Assembly: GCF_028288465.1 (NCBI RefSeq)
Contig: NZ_JAQBNR010000004.1
Coordinates: 1-64,000 of the forward strand
Length of the DNA stretch: 64,000 nt
Origin: Ferruginibacter sp.
GTDB taxonomy: Bacteria > Bacteroidota > Bacteroidia > Chitinophagales > Chitinophagaceae
Direction: 5' to 3'
Below are positions 24,356 to 32,146 of this stretch, in pieces; position 1 is the stretch's first letter; each line of letters begins with the position of its first letter. The notes below the pieces were generated by a model. The model was not told where the DNA came from. It ran no database searches and saw only the letters and a program-made list of their open reading frames with translations. The translations under genes and the position numbers were made by a program.

Positions 24356-25201
24356 TCACCAGTTAAATCCCGGCATGATGAAACAAAAAATATCCCAGTA
24401 ATTATTTTCCATTTGCATGTATAATTTGTATGGCCCCTGGTAATGTACCTGCTCGCCTTTTTCCAACAGCGCATCATATTTCAACATGCCTTCTGCAAAT
24501 CCCAGCCCGATGAATGTTTCGGGATTTATTTCAAAACTGACTTCATCAATAGTATAGCCATCATTTTTAAAGCCCTGGAAAGCATCAAAGAAAAGCCGCA
24601 GTTTTTCAAGCACGTCTTCCTTGTCCATTTGCCTGCCGTCGGGAATTACAATCTGCCCACTTAATTCAGTTGCGTATTCATCAAAACTGCAGGTGAACCA
24701 ATGATTCAGAAACCCGTGCGTTCGCCTTGTTATTTCCGCTTTGTGATTTGGGTGAAATTCTTCATAAATAAAACGGTACCGTATTTCTTTATCACCCGTG
24801 TTTTTTGCTTCTTCCGAAAATAATTCCTCCGTAATAAAAGTGTAAATAAGCCTGTCAGGGTAGGGACCGTCACAAATATCAAGGGCAATATTATGTTCAT
24901 TCAGGACTGCATTAATTCTTTGCAATTCGACCATGATTTCGATGTCATTTAATTCTTCTGCAGACTTATAAGCCGGCCGGCCGATGCATTCATATACTGT
25001 AGAAACCACCGCATCGGCATGACTGTCTTCAAAAGCGATCATTCTCTTTAAAAACTCGTTCTCTATTTCCGGCGACAGGCCTGCATTGCTTTCCATATGA
25101 AAGGCATCCCCATATTGCGCCTTTAATTTCATCTTTAAAAATTCATTTTCCATCCGCATATTTTCAGCGGGATCATCAGAAAATTTTTCTTCGTCTTGCA
25201 T
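24356..25201 (-). CDS. Conserved hypothetical acidic protein
   Basis: 281 residues, soluble, strongly acidic N-terminus (MQDEEKFSDDPAENMRMENE). I do not recognise a family with confidence. Seen: an alpha-helical first third, then a mixed domain ending YDALLEKGEQVHYQGPYKLY and NYWDIFCFIMPGFNW, with a SnoaL/NTF2-like feel in HGFLNHWFTCSFDEYATELSG. The frame is open back to 25258, but the palindromic repeat at 25247-25268 falls in that extension, so ATG 25201 is preferred. It shares no operon with YjbR by spacing (91 nt). Confidence 0.7.
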   Translation of the reverse strand: MQDEEKFSDDPAENMRMENEFLKMKLKAQYGDAFHMESNAGLSPEIENEFLKRMIAFEDSHADAVVSTVYECIGRPAYKSAEELNDIEIMVELQRINAVLNEHNIALDICDGPYPDRLIYTFITEELFSEEAKNTGDKEIRYRFIYEEFHPNHKAEITRRTHGFLNHWFTCSFDEYATELSGQIVIPDGRQMDKEDVLEKLRLFFDAFQGFKNDGYTIDEVSFEINPETFIGLGFAEGMLKYDALLEKGEQVHYQGPYKLYMQMENNYWDIFCFIMPGFNW

Positions 25202-25246
25202 GGTTGTTATGTTTAGGATTAAAAAATAGATGAACGGGTATCCGGG

Positions 25247-25268
25247 GGAACAGGCCACGGCCTGTTTC
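25247..25268. repeat. GGAACAGG palindromic repeat, copy 1
   Basis: GGAACAGGCC and GGCCTGTTTC form a 10-bp stem (one mismatch) with a 2-nt loop. Copy 2 at 30810-30841 has the same core. There is no T tract, so it is not a typical terminator. It lies 24 nt after the stop codon of the YjbR gene. Confidence 0.6.
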
Positions 25269-25292
25269 TACCAATTTAAAATAACGTTGTAA

Positions 25293-25646
25293 TTATATTT
25301 TCTTGCGGGGTAATTTCGAAGGTGTTTTTTTTGCAACCAAATTGTAGGAATCATCCACCATCTGTAACAATTGCTTGTTCGATAGGGTGCCATCCGCAAT
25401 AACTGTATTCCAATGTTTCTTGTTCATATGAAAGCCGGGCAGCACAGCGTCTGGATATTCGTCTCGCCATTCAATGGCCTTATCAGGATCACACTTGGCA
25501 TTAAACTGCAACTGACCAGCTTCTAACGGCACCAGTAAAAATATTTTATCGTTCACTTTAAACACAAGGGTGGTTTCGCCGAATGGAAAGCCTTCTGTTA
25601 CAGATGGCTTCTGCAAAACATATTCCCGAAGTGTTTCGATGTTCAT
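25293..25646 (-). CDS. MmcQ/YjbR family protein
   Basis: 117 residues, the usual size of the CyaY-like YjbR fold. Seen: VTEGFPFGETTLVFKVNDKIFLLVPL near residues 16-41, FNAKCDPDKAIEWRDEYPDAVLPGFHMNKKHWNTV with the family's W-R-x-x-Y and H-M-N-K-x-H-W, and DDSYNLVAKKTP at the C-terminus. The family is described as DNA-binding-like, but no activity is established. Single gene. Confidence 0.9.
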   Translation of the reverse strand: MNIETLREYVLQKPSVTEGFPFGETTLVFKVNDKIFLLVPLEAGQLQFNAKCDPDKAIEWRDEYPDAVLPGFHMNKKHWNTVIADGTLSNKQLLQMVDDSYNLVAKKTPSKLPRKKI

Positions 25647-25725
25647 GAAGATTTATTATTAACTGAATAAACCAGTCGGACAGAGGTCGGCCAGGCTGGA
25701 TTTTAATGTAGAAAAGTACAAATAT

Positions 25726-26340
25726 TTATTTAATTTTTTCTGCGTCTACCTGTAATTCCTTCAACCGGTATAATACTTCCGACAGACGGCTTTTAGCAAA
25801 GCCTGCTTTTATGTGGCAAAACAATTGCATTTCCTGGCTGATGATGGTACAGTTATATTGTTTCATCACCATCATCACGTCATTCATTTGTGTATAGTCA
25901 AAGTGGATGCTGTAATTAACTTCAACCTGTTTCTGAACAACCGGCACTACCTGCAAAGCCAGTGTGGCAGCCGTTTTATAGGCATTGATTAAACCCGGAA
26001 CACCGAGCAATGTGCCACCAAAATAACGCACGACTATGATGGCCGTATTGGTAATAGATTTACTGTCTATCTGCCCTAAAATAGGCCGGCCGGCTGTTCC
26101 GGAAGGTTCTCCATCATCGCTCACCCTGAAATTATTTCCATCCGTTCCCAGGCGGTATGCAAAGCAATGATGCACAGCTTTCGGATGATCTTTCTTTAAT
26201 TGCTGCAACAGTTTTTTGAAATCATCCACCGATTCTATCGGGTAAGCAAAAGCAATAAACCTACTCCCGCGGTCTTTAAATTCTTCTACCGAAGGCTTTT
26301 CAATTGTATAATAAAATGTTGGTTCGTTCGTCGTTGTCAA
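25726..26340 (-). CDS. YigZ/IMPACT family protein
   Basis: 204 residues. N-terminal IMPACT domain with RGSRFIAFAYPIESVDDFKKLL, AVHHCFAYRLG and DDGEPSGTAGRPILGQI plus TNTAIIVVRYFGGTLLGVPGLINAYKTAA; C-terminal DUF1949-like ferredoxin fold. The bacterial function is unclear; links to translation control or ribosome rescue are proposed for eukaryotic homologues. There is no ATG before the conserved region; TTG at 26340 is the only common start after the ribD stop (27 nt upstream), so it is probably coupled to ribD. Confidence 0.88.
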   Translation of the reverse strand: MTTTNEPTFYYTIEKPSVEEFKDRGSRFIAFAYPIESVDDFKKLLQQLKKDHPKAVHHCFAYRLGTDGNNFRVSDDGEPSGTAGRPILGQIDSKSITNTAIIVVRYFGGTLLGVPGLINAYKTAATLALQVVPVVQKQVEVNYSIHFDYTQMNDVMMVMKQYNCTIISQEMQLFCHIKAGFAKSRLSEVLYRLKELQVDAEKIK

Positions 26341-26367
26341 GATTGTTGGTTTTGTATTTGCTTCTAT

Positions 26368-27417
26368 TTATTGCGGCTCTGTGCTTTCATAATAAGCCAC
26401 ACTGTCATTGTTTATTTTTTCGGTACTTGGCAACCGATGACCTTTTAACTTCGGCGCTTCTATTCCATTTTCAATAATCAGCGATTCATTGGTGATAACT
26501 CTTGCTTCATCCCAGCAACCTGCATTGATAAATGATTGTAATAATTGGGTACCTCCTTCTATCAAAACACTTTGAATTTTTAATTTGTACAATGCGTCCA
26601 GTAAACCGGGAATAATATTTTCTTCTGCCGGCAATTGGTAAAACAGAAGGCCTTCCTTTTCCTCATTCTTCAAATAATTAAATACAATTGTTTTTACGGA
26701 ACCGTCAAAAATATGCAAGTTGCCGGGTAATTTTAGTTGCTTGTCAATAACCAGCCTTATCGGGTTATTGCCGTTCCACAAACGGTTGGTAAGCGAAGGA
26801 TTATCATGCAAGGCAGTATTGGTTCCTACCAGGATGGCTGCTTCTTTACTGCGCCATTTATGCACGAGCCTGTTGGTAATATCATTGCTGATTTTTATCG
26901 CGGAATAATTGGCATTGGCAATGATATGATCTTTACTTTGCGCCCATTTTAAAATAATATAGGGCCGTTGTTTGGTGTGAAAAGTAAAGAACCGTTTGTT
27001 CAGTTCAAGCGCTTCTCTCTCCAACACACCGGTGATCACTTCAATACCTGCCTGCTCTAATTTTTGAATGCCCTTTCCATCTACTTCTTCATAACTGTCC
27101 CTGCAACCAATTACTACCAGCGGAATTTTATTTTGGATGATCAGATCGGCACAGGGAGGCGTTTTACCATAATGTGCACAAGGCTCCAGTGACACATACA
27201 ATGTACTTTTTTGTATGAGTGAATAATTGGATGCAAGCACGCTGTTGATGCAATTTACTTCGGCATGCGCCTGGCCATATTGCTGGTGATAGCCTTCGCC
27301 GATGATGCGATCCTGGTATACAAGTACCGCCCCTACCATTGGGTTGGGCGCTACATTACCTGCTCCCAGTCTGGCGAGCTGCAGGCACCGTTGTATATAT
27401 GTTTCATGATTTGTCAG
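26368..27417 (-). CDS. ribD: Bifunctional pyrimidine deaminase/reductase RibD, CTG start
   Basis: 349 residues. It performs the second and third steps of riboflavin synthesis. Deaminase half: GNVAPNPMVGAVLVY, zinc ligands HAEVNCI and SLEPCAHYGKTPPCADLI. Reductase half: LKWAQSKDHIIA, LVGTNTALHDNPSLTNR, VLIEGGTQLLQSFI. The first ATG (27339, MVGAVLV) would cut off 26 conserved residues (TNHETYIQRCLQLARLGAG and NVAPNP). The frame extends upstream to CTG 27417, which lies exactly 4 nt after the box TAAATTTG; an in-frame stop lies 12 nt before it. So CTG is the probable start of a leaderless mRNA. It diverges from prmC and is followed by yigZ. Confidence 0.9.
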   Translation of the reverse strand: MTNHETYIQRCLQLARLGAGNVAPNPMVGAVLVYQDRIIGEGYHQQYGQAHAEVNCINSVLASNYSLIQKSTLYVSLEPCAHYGKTPPCADLIIQNKIPLVVIGCRDSYEEVDGKGIQKLEQAGIEVITGVLEREALELNKRFFTFHTKQRPYIILKWAQSKDHIIANANYSAIKISNDITNRLVHKWRSKEAAILVGTNTALHDNPSLTNRLWNGNNPIRLVIDKQLKLPGNLHIFDGSVKTIVFNYLKNEEKEGLLFYQLPAEENIIPGLLDALYKLKIQSVLIEGGTQLLQSFINAGCWDEARVITNESLIIENGIEAPKLKGHRLPSTEKINNDSVAYYESTEPQ

Positions 27418-27421
27418 GCGG

Positions 27422-27429
27422 CAAATTTA
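27422..27429 (-). promoter_or_regulatory. -7 box (TAAATTTG) of ribD
   Basis: Exact TAnnTTTG on the minus strand, then CCGC, then the CTG that opens the ribD frame. The spacing equals that of murF and the aminotransferase gene, which supports the CTG start. Confidence 0.55.
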
Positions 27430-27447
27430 AGAATAGAAAAATAAACT

Positions 27448-28314
27448 ATGTTTGCTAAGATGGTGGTTCAACAACAATATCGCTTTTTTTTACAGCAGCT
27501 GCAAACTATTTATACCATTCGTGAAGCTACGGTAATTACGGATTGGGTGTTTGAAAGCCTTGCCGGCACTGAACGTTTTGACGTAATAAAAAATCCAGCG
27601 CTTCTTTTATCGCCATTAGTAGAAGGACAGTTAGACAAAGCACTAGTTGCCCTATTGCAACATACGCCAGTGCAATATGTTTTAGGCGAAGCGTGGTTTT
27701 ACAAGATGAAATTAACCGTAAATGAACATGTCTTAATTCCACGGCCGGAGACAGAAGAACTGGTTCAGCTGGTGTTGGATCAGGTTAAGATTTACAATAC
27801 AACACCATTTATTTTAGACATTGGTACCGGCAGTGGTTGCATTGCTATTGCCATTAAAAAGAATATGCCTGCAGCAAGCGTTACCGCAATAGATATCAGT
27901 ATGGATGCTTTAGAAATTGCCAAAGGAAACGCTGCGGCACAACAAACTGATATTGATTTTCTGGCAGTTGATTTTTTAGATGAAAATCAATGGGATCATT
28001 TACCGAAGTTTGATTGTATCGTCAGCAACCCTCCCTACATTCCATTAAACGAAAAAGATAAACTGGATATCAATGTAACGGCCTTTGAGCCACACCAGGC
28101 TTTATTTGTGCCGGATAATTTACCCTTATTATTTTATGAAAAGATAGCGGCTTTTGGTAAAACCCATCTTAACCCAAACGGCACTATTTTTATGGAAACG
28201 CATGAAGATTTTGCAAAAGAAACTGCATCACTTTTTGAAAGGGATTACAAAACTGTATTGATTAAAAAAGATCTTTTTGGAAAAGAAAGAATGGTAACTG
28301 CTTCTTTTGCCTAG
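27448..28314 (+). CDS. prmC: Peptide chain release factor N5-glutamine methyltransferase
   Basis: 288 residues. N-terminal helical domain (about 1-90) that holds the release factor, LLQHTPVQYVLGEAWFYKM and LIPRPETEELVQLVL; SAM-binding ILDIGTGSGCIAIAI near residue 123; catalytic VSNPPYIPLNE near residue 192; C-terminal FMETHEDF. It methylates the GGQ glutamine of RF1/RF2 and so speeds termination. The first residues (MFAKMVVQQQ) leave a choice of ATG 27448 or 27460. Divergent from ribD with a 30-nt gap. Confidence 0.94.
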   Translation: MFAKMVVQQQYRFFLQQLQTIYTIREATVITDWVFESLAGTERFDVIKNPALLLSPLVEGQLDKALVALLQHTPVQYVLGEAWFYKMKLTVNEHVLIPRPETEELVQLVLDQVKIYNTTPFILDIGTGSGCIAIAIKKNMPAASVTAIDISMDALEIAKGNAAAQQTDIDFLAVDFLDENQWDHLPKFDCIVSNPPYIPLNEKDKLDINVTAFEPHQALFVPDNLPLLFYEKIAAFGKTHLNPNGTIFMETHEDFAKETASLFERDYKTVLIKKDLFGKERMVTASFA

Positions 28315-28331
28315 CTAATATTTCTGCTGGG

Positions 28332-28428
28332 AAGACGTTAAGATATGCCATGTAAAGCACTACCAGATATCTAAAATAACAAGGCGTATGTCTTAATAAA
28401 AACAAAGGTCTTAAAGCCTTGGCGGAAA
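28332..28428 (+). repeat. GTCTTAA/GCCTT dispersed element, copy 2
   Basis: Begins AAGACGTTAAGATATGCC and ends GTCTTAAAGCCTTGGCGG (from 28408). AAGATATGCC can pair with GGCGTATGTCTT inside it, giving a hairpin. It occupies the convergent gap between prmC and exbD and resembles the spacer at 15574-15653. Confidence 0.45.
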
Positions 28429-28436
28429 TCAACATA

Positions 28437-28838
28437 TTATTGATTGGAAACCGAAGCTGATGTAGTAGCACCTAGTCTTTTAGCCACACTCATTATTTTT
28501 ACAATATCTTTCCAGGCTACCAATGAATCGGCATTGATTACCACGGCAGGCTTAATGCTGTCGCCAACATGAATATGCAACTTCAACTGCGATTCCAGCG
28601 AATCAAAAATTATTTTTTGCTGGCCAACATGTACAACACGGTTTTTATCTATGCTTACAATCACGCTTTGCTTGGCCTTCGTATCGCTTTTTGCTTTGGG
28701 GTTGCTCAGCTTTATCACATTGGGATTCGCCAATGTAGAAATGATTAAAAAGAAGAACATCAGGATAAATAAAATATCGTTTAACGGACCGGTATCTACT
28801 TCCGCGCCTTCCCCTTTAAATTTTTTTCTTAAGCTCAT
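28437..28838 (-). CDS. exbD: ExbD/TolR family biopolymer transporter
   Basis: 133 residues: short cytoplasmic N-terminus (MSLRKKFKGEGAEVDTGPLN), one membrane helix (DILFILMFFFLIISTL) that carries the family's Asp, and a periplasmic domain. With ExbB it makes a proton-driven motor for TonB or a Tol-like system. It could be TolR; no TonB or Tol genes are adjacent to decide. 115 nt separate it from exbB, filled by an inverted repeat. Confidence 0.88.
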   Translation of the reverse strand: MSLRKKFKGEGAEVDTGPLNDILFILMFFFLIISTLANPNVIKLSNPKAKSDTKAKQSVIVSIDKNRVVHVGQQKIIFDSLESQLKLHIHVGDSIKPAVVINADSLVAWKDIVKIMSVAKRLGATTSASVSNQ

Positions 28839-28854
28839 ACTTATATCGTGAATT

Positions 28855-28942
28855 GTGAATGGTCAATTTTGAATTGTCTGCAGTAAATTGTCGCGGTAAA
28901 TCTGGATAGTAAACTATAAAGTTTTCACCATTGCCCATTCAC
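28855..28942. repeat. Inverted repeat between exbB and exbD
   Basis: GTGAATGGTCAAT (28855-28867) pairs with ATTGCCCATTCAC (28930-28942) at 12 of 13 positions. Further short words of the same kind (TGAATTGT, CACCATTG) lie inside and beside the arms, giving a low-complexity look. Confidence 0.5.
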
Positions 28943-28953
28943 CATTGACATCT

Positions 28954-29634
28954 CTATCTTGTTGGTTCCTGCAAAATATCTACAAACTCAGCACTTGCTG
29001 CATCAATTTTATTTTCTATCCTTGCAATTTGCGCCTGCAAAAAACTATGACCGAGATAAGCCAGGATACCAATAATTAAACCGGTAGCCGAAGTAATCAT
29101 CTTAATGTAAATACCATCCGCAATAGTATTGGGCGTATACTCTGATGTGGCGGCTATACCTTTGAAAAGCGCCAGCATACCAATGATGGTTCCTAAAAAT
29201 CCAAACAGCGGCGCAATGCGTGCGATAATAGAGATGATAGATAAATTTTTCTCCAGTTTATACATTTCCAGTACACCCACATTGTCCATACTTTTTTCAA
29301 TGGCATCAATGGGTTTACCAATGCGTTGCATGCCTTTATCAATTACCCTGGCTACCGGGTTGTTGGTATTTTTAGCCAGGTTCCTCGCGGCTGTTACATT
29401 GCCCGAAACAATATTGTCCCGGATAATGCTCATGAAATTATCCTCAATTTTAGCCGCCTTGGTAATGGTCAGCAACCTTTCAATAAAAAAGAAAATCGCT
29501 ACTACCAGCAGGGTCATCAAAGGGATCATCAGCAAGCCGCCTTTGGCCAGTACACCCCAAACATTTTCTGATTTTTGCGACAACAATTCTGTGGCCACTT
29601 TAGTAGTATCTACCTGTAAAAGAATATCAAACAT
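28954..29634 (-). CDS. exbB: ExbB/MotA/TolQ family proton channel
   Basis: 226 residues. Membrane helix 1 near residues 31-53 (LLMIPLMTLLVVAIFFFIERLL), then a long cytoplasmic loop, then two helices with ISIIARIAPLFGFLGTIIGMLALFKGIA and ITSATGLIIGILAYLGHSFL, the MotA_ExbB signature. It forms the pentameric channel around ExbD. A TACTTTTG box lies 18 nt upstream of the ATG. First gene of the pair; exbD follows after 115 nt. Confidence 0.9.
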   Translation of the reverse strand: MFDILLQVDTTKVATELLSQKSENVWGVLAKGGLLMIPLMTLLVVAIFFFIERLLTITKAAKIEDNFMSIIRDNIVSGNVTAARNLAKNTNNPVARVIDKGMQRIGKPIDAIEKSMDNVGVLEMYKLEKNLSIISIIARIAPLFGFLGTIIGMLALFKGIAATSEYTPNTIADGIYIKMITSATGLIIGILAYLGHSFLQAQIARIENKIDAASAEFVDILQEPTR

Positions 29635-29651
29635 GTTTAACTGATTTTGGG

Positions 29652-29659
29652 CAAAAGTA
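29652..29659 (-). promoter_or_regulatory. -7 box (TACTTTTG) of exbB
   Basis: Exact TAnnTTTG on the minus strand, 17 nt before the exbB ATG; predicts a leader of about 10 nt. Confidence 0.45.
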
Positions 29660-29775
29660 ATTGTTTATGGTGTGTTTATTTTACGATAATTATGCCAATA
29701 GGTTTTGACTGCTCTTTGTAACGCAAACAAACATCAATTGCACTACAAAAAAATGTTAAAGTAAACTTACAACAA

Positions 29776-29795
29776 GAGCCGGATAAATCCGGCTC
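29776..29795 (-). terminator. Terminator after the SPFH gene
   Basis: Perfect 9-bp stem GAGCCGGAT / ATCCGGCTC with a 2-nt loop, 28 nt after the SPFH stop. On the minus strand it is followed by TTGTTGT, a weak T tract. Confidence 0.6.
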
Positions 29796-29822
29796 CCATT
29801 ATAAAATATTTTATTGCTGCAA

Positions 29823-30749
29823 TCATTTCTTTCCGTCCATCTGTTGCATGGCCATAATCTGCCGCATTGTCTTTTCCATGCCTTCGCTGCTGCCATCCAA
29901 AAAAATCACATTGCCTTTTCCGTACTCCGCAAAATTCTTAATGGCTTCCGTCCACATACTGAATAAAATTACATTGGTATCCAGGTTGGCCTGCTTCATT
30001 TGCTCTGCTGCCTGGCTCATACCTTTGGCCACTTCTTCCCGGAACAATGCCACACCCTGTCCGCGTAGTTGTGCCGCCTGTCTCTCTGCTTCTGCAGCAA
30101 TCTTAATGGCGTTACCTTCTGCTTCTGCCGCTTTTGTTTTGGTGATCAGCAAAGCCTGACCTTCGTTTTCAGCTGCTGCTTTCAAGTTATTACTGGCCAC
30201 TACCTTGCTCATACTGGTAATAATGGCTTCATCAAATGTAATGTCATTGATCTGCAGATCCTGCAGGTGATAGCCCCAGCTTTCGAGCTGCACATCCACC
30301 TGCTCTTTTACATTCTCTACGATATCCCTGCGCACGTTCAACACTTCCGCCTGTTTTTTTGTAGATACAAATGCACGGATGCTTCCTTCCACCGTGCGTA
30401 TCAATGCCTGCATTAAATCTTTTTCGCTGATAAATTTAAAGGCCACATTCTTGATCGTGTCTTCATCAATATTCAATACCGAATACAGCAGCATTGATTT
30501 AAAATATACATTGGCCTGGTCAATCGTTACGGCCTGGAACTCCAGTTCAACCGAACGGTTTTGAATGCTGACTCTTTTGTACAGCTGATCTAAAAAAGGT
30601 ACTTTAAAATTTAAGCCGGGTCTTTTAATACTGTGATATTTTCCCAGCCGGGTAACCACACCGATGGTTCCCTGATTGATGGTAAACAGCCCACCTGCAA
30701 TCAGCATAAAAATGGGTATCAACCACCAGAAATCTTTTAGTAATTCCAT
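29823..30749 (-). CDS. SPFH/Band 7 membrane protein (stomatin-like, paraslipin)
   Basis: 308 residues. N-terminal membrane helix (WWLIPIFMLIAGGLFTI), then the SPFH domain (TIGVVTRLGKYHSIKRPGLNFKVPFLDQL in part: GKYHSIKRPGLNFKVPF; VSIQNRSVELEFQAVT), then an Ala/Glu-rich coiled coil (KTKAAEAEGNAIKIAAEAER) and a C-terminal segment ILFSMWTEAIKNFAEYGKGNVIFLDGSS. This matches QmcA/paraslipin proteins, which form large membrane rings and scaffold or guard membrane proteins and proteases. No NfeD partner is adjacent. Confidence 0.9.
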   Translation of the reverse strand: MELLKDFWWLIPIFMLIAGGLFTINQGTIGVVTRLGKYHSIKRPGLNFKVPFLDQLYKRVSIQNRSVELEFQAVTIDQANVYFKSMLLYSVLNIDEDTIKNVAFKFISEKDLMQALIRTVEGSIRAFVSTKKQAEVLNVRRDIVENVKEQVDVQLESWGYHLQDLQINDITFDEAIITSMSKVVASNNLKAAAENEGQALLITKTKAAEAEGNAIKIAAEAERQAAQLRGQGVALFREEVAKGMSQAAEQMKQANLDTNVILFSMWTEAIKNFAEYGKGNVIFLDGSSEGMEKTMRQIMAMQQMDGKK

Positions 30750-30809
30750 TGTTAAAAATTTTAGGGACGAAAGGTAGCAATGTTTTAAATGCAGTGCAGA
30801 AAATCTTTA

Positions 30810-30841
30810 TTGCAGGAACGGGCCGCGACCTGTTCCTGCAA
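30810..30841. repeat. GGAACAGG palindromic repeat, copy 2
   Basis: TTGCAGGAAC and GTTCCTGCAA form a perfect 10-bp stem extended by GGG/CCT (one G-U). The core GGAACGGGCCGCGACCTGTT matches copy 1 at 25247-25268. It lies 12 nt after the pepT stop, without a T tract. Confidence 0.65.
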
Positions 30842-30853
30842 TTTCCGAAATTT

Positions 30854-32104
30854 CTATCCCCGCTCTTCCCAAATCATACTCAAATGCACAATCGTTTCCG
30901 CAGCCTTCGCCATGTCTTTGGTACCAACCCATTCCAGCTTGCTGTGAATATTTTGCATACCTGTAAATATATTGGCACAGGGCATGCCGATATAACTAAA
31001 GCGGCTGCCATCTGTACCACCACGAATGCTTTCTTTCTTTACGGTTAAGCCTGCACGCCCTATCGCTTCTTCTGCATAAGCCACCACTTCCGGATGCTGG
31101 TCCAGCACTTCCTTCATATTGCGGTATTGTTCGGTTATGCCATATTCCATGGTTGCACCGGCAAAGCCTGACACAACTTCTTCAGCAATTTTTTTCAGCC
31201 GGCTATGATGCTGCTGTAGACCGGCTACAGTAAAATCTCTTACAATAAATTGAAGGGTCGCTGTCTCCGCAATACCGTTCACAGCTACCGGGTGCACAAA
31301 ACCTTCCTTACCGGAAGTTGTCTCCGGGCTCCATTCATTTTTGGGCAACGCATCCAGCACAGCACCGGCAATTTTTAATGCGTTTACCAGTTTATCTTTT
31401 GCATAACCCGGATGAACAATTACCCCTTGGATGGTAATGATTGCGGCATCCGCACTAAAGGTTTCATCTTCCAGGCAACCCGATTCACCGCCGTCCATTG
31501 TATAGCCATATTGGGCACCCAATTTTTGCATATCTACTTTTGCTGTTCCCTGCCCAACTTCCTCATCCGGTGTAAATAAAATTTTGATATCGCCGTGTTT
31601 CACCGCGGGGTTTTGCTTAAAAAAAAGCGCCGCTTCCATAATGGCAGCCACACCACTTTTATCATCCGCACCAAGCAACGTTAAGCCACTTGCCGTTATA
31701 ATTCCATGATTCAAATGTTCTTTTAAATAGGGTGATGTAGTCACCGAAAGCACCTGCGTTGCGTCATCTGGCAATACAATATCCGCCCCGTCATAGTAGC
31801 GGTGATGAATAGGTTTTATATTGGTACCACTGCAATCCGGAGCCGTATCTACATGCGCACAAAAGCAAATGGCAGGAATATTTTTCTTCTCACTGTTGCC
31901 GGGTATCGTTGCATATACATAGCCAAATTCATCCGTCGAGGCATCTGTAATGCCCATGCCCAATAATTCCCGGTGCAATAATCTGCTCAGGTCTTTTTGC
32001 TTTTCCGTACTTGGATGCGCCGAACTGGTGGGGTCACTTTGCGTATCAATTTGCACATACCGCATGAAGCGTTCGGCCATGTTATCAGGACTTATTTGTA
32101 TCAT
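30854..32104 (-). CDS. pepT: Peptidase T (tripeptidase)
   Basis: 416-residue M20 zinc peptidase that removes the N-terminal residue of tripeptides. Seen: RYVQIDTQSDP near residue 15, metal ligand ICFCAHVDTAPDCSG near 79, LLGADDKSGVAAIMEA near 138, ILFTPDEEVGQGTAKVD near 173, YTMDGGESGCLEDETF and the C-terminal RGGTDGSRFSYIGMPCANIFTG. Normal length. The gene begins 10 nt after one arm of the inverted repeat that brackets the four-helix-bundle gene, so its original upstream neighbour was probably fkbp. Confidence 0.95.
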   Translation of the reverse strand: MIQISPDNMAERFMRYVQIDTQSDPTSSAHPSTEKQKDLSRLLHRELLGMGITDASTDEFGYVYATIPGNSEKKNIPAICFCAHVDTAPDCSGTNIKPIHHRYYDGADIVLPDDATQVLSVTTSPYLKEHLNHGIITASGLTLLGADDKSGVAAIMEAALFFKQNPAVKHGDIKILFTPDEEVGQGTAKVDMQKLGAQYGYTMDGGESGCLEDETFSADAAIITIQGVIVHPGYAKDKLVNALKIAGAVLDALPKNEWSPETTSGKEGFVHPVAVNGIAETATLQFIVRDFTVAGLQQHHSRLKKIAEEVVSGFAGATMEYGITEQYRNMKEVLDQHPEVVAYAEEAIGRAGLTVKKESIRGGTDGSRFSYIGMPCANIFTGMQNIHSKLEWVGTKDMAKAAETIVHLSMIWEERG

Positions 32105-32114
32105 GGTGTAAATT

Positions 32115-32146
32115 CAGGCAATAGGGAATAGTAAGTAAGCAATAAT
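32115..32146. repeat. Inverted repeat arm, 3' side of the four-helix-bundle gene
   Basis: 32-nt arm that begins directly after the TGA of the gene. It matches the reverse complement of 32502-32533 at 25 of 32 positions without gaps. Built of GCAATA and GGAATA words. Confidence 0.7.
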
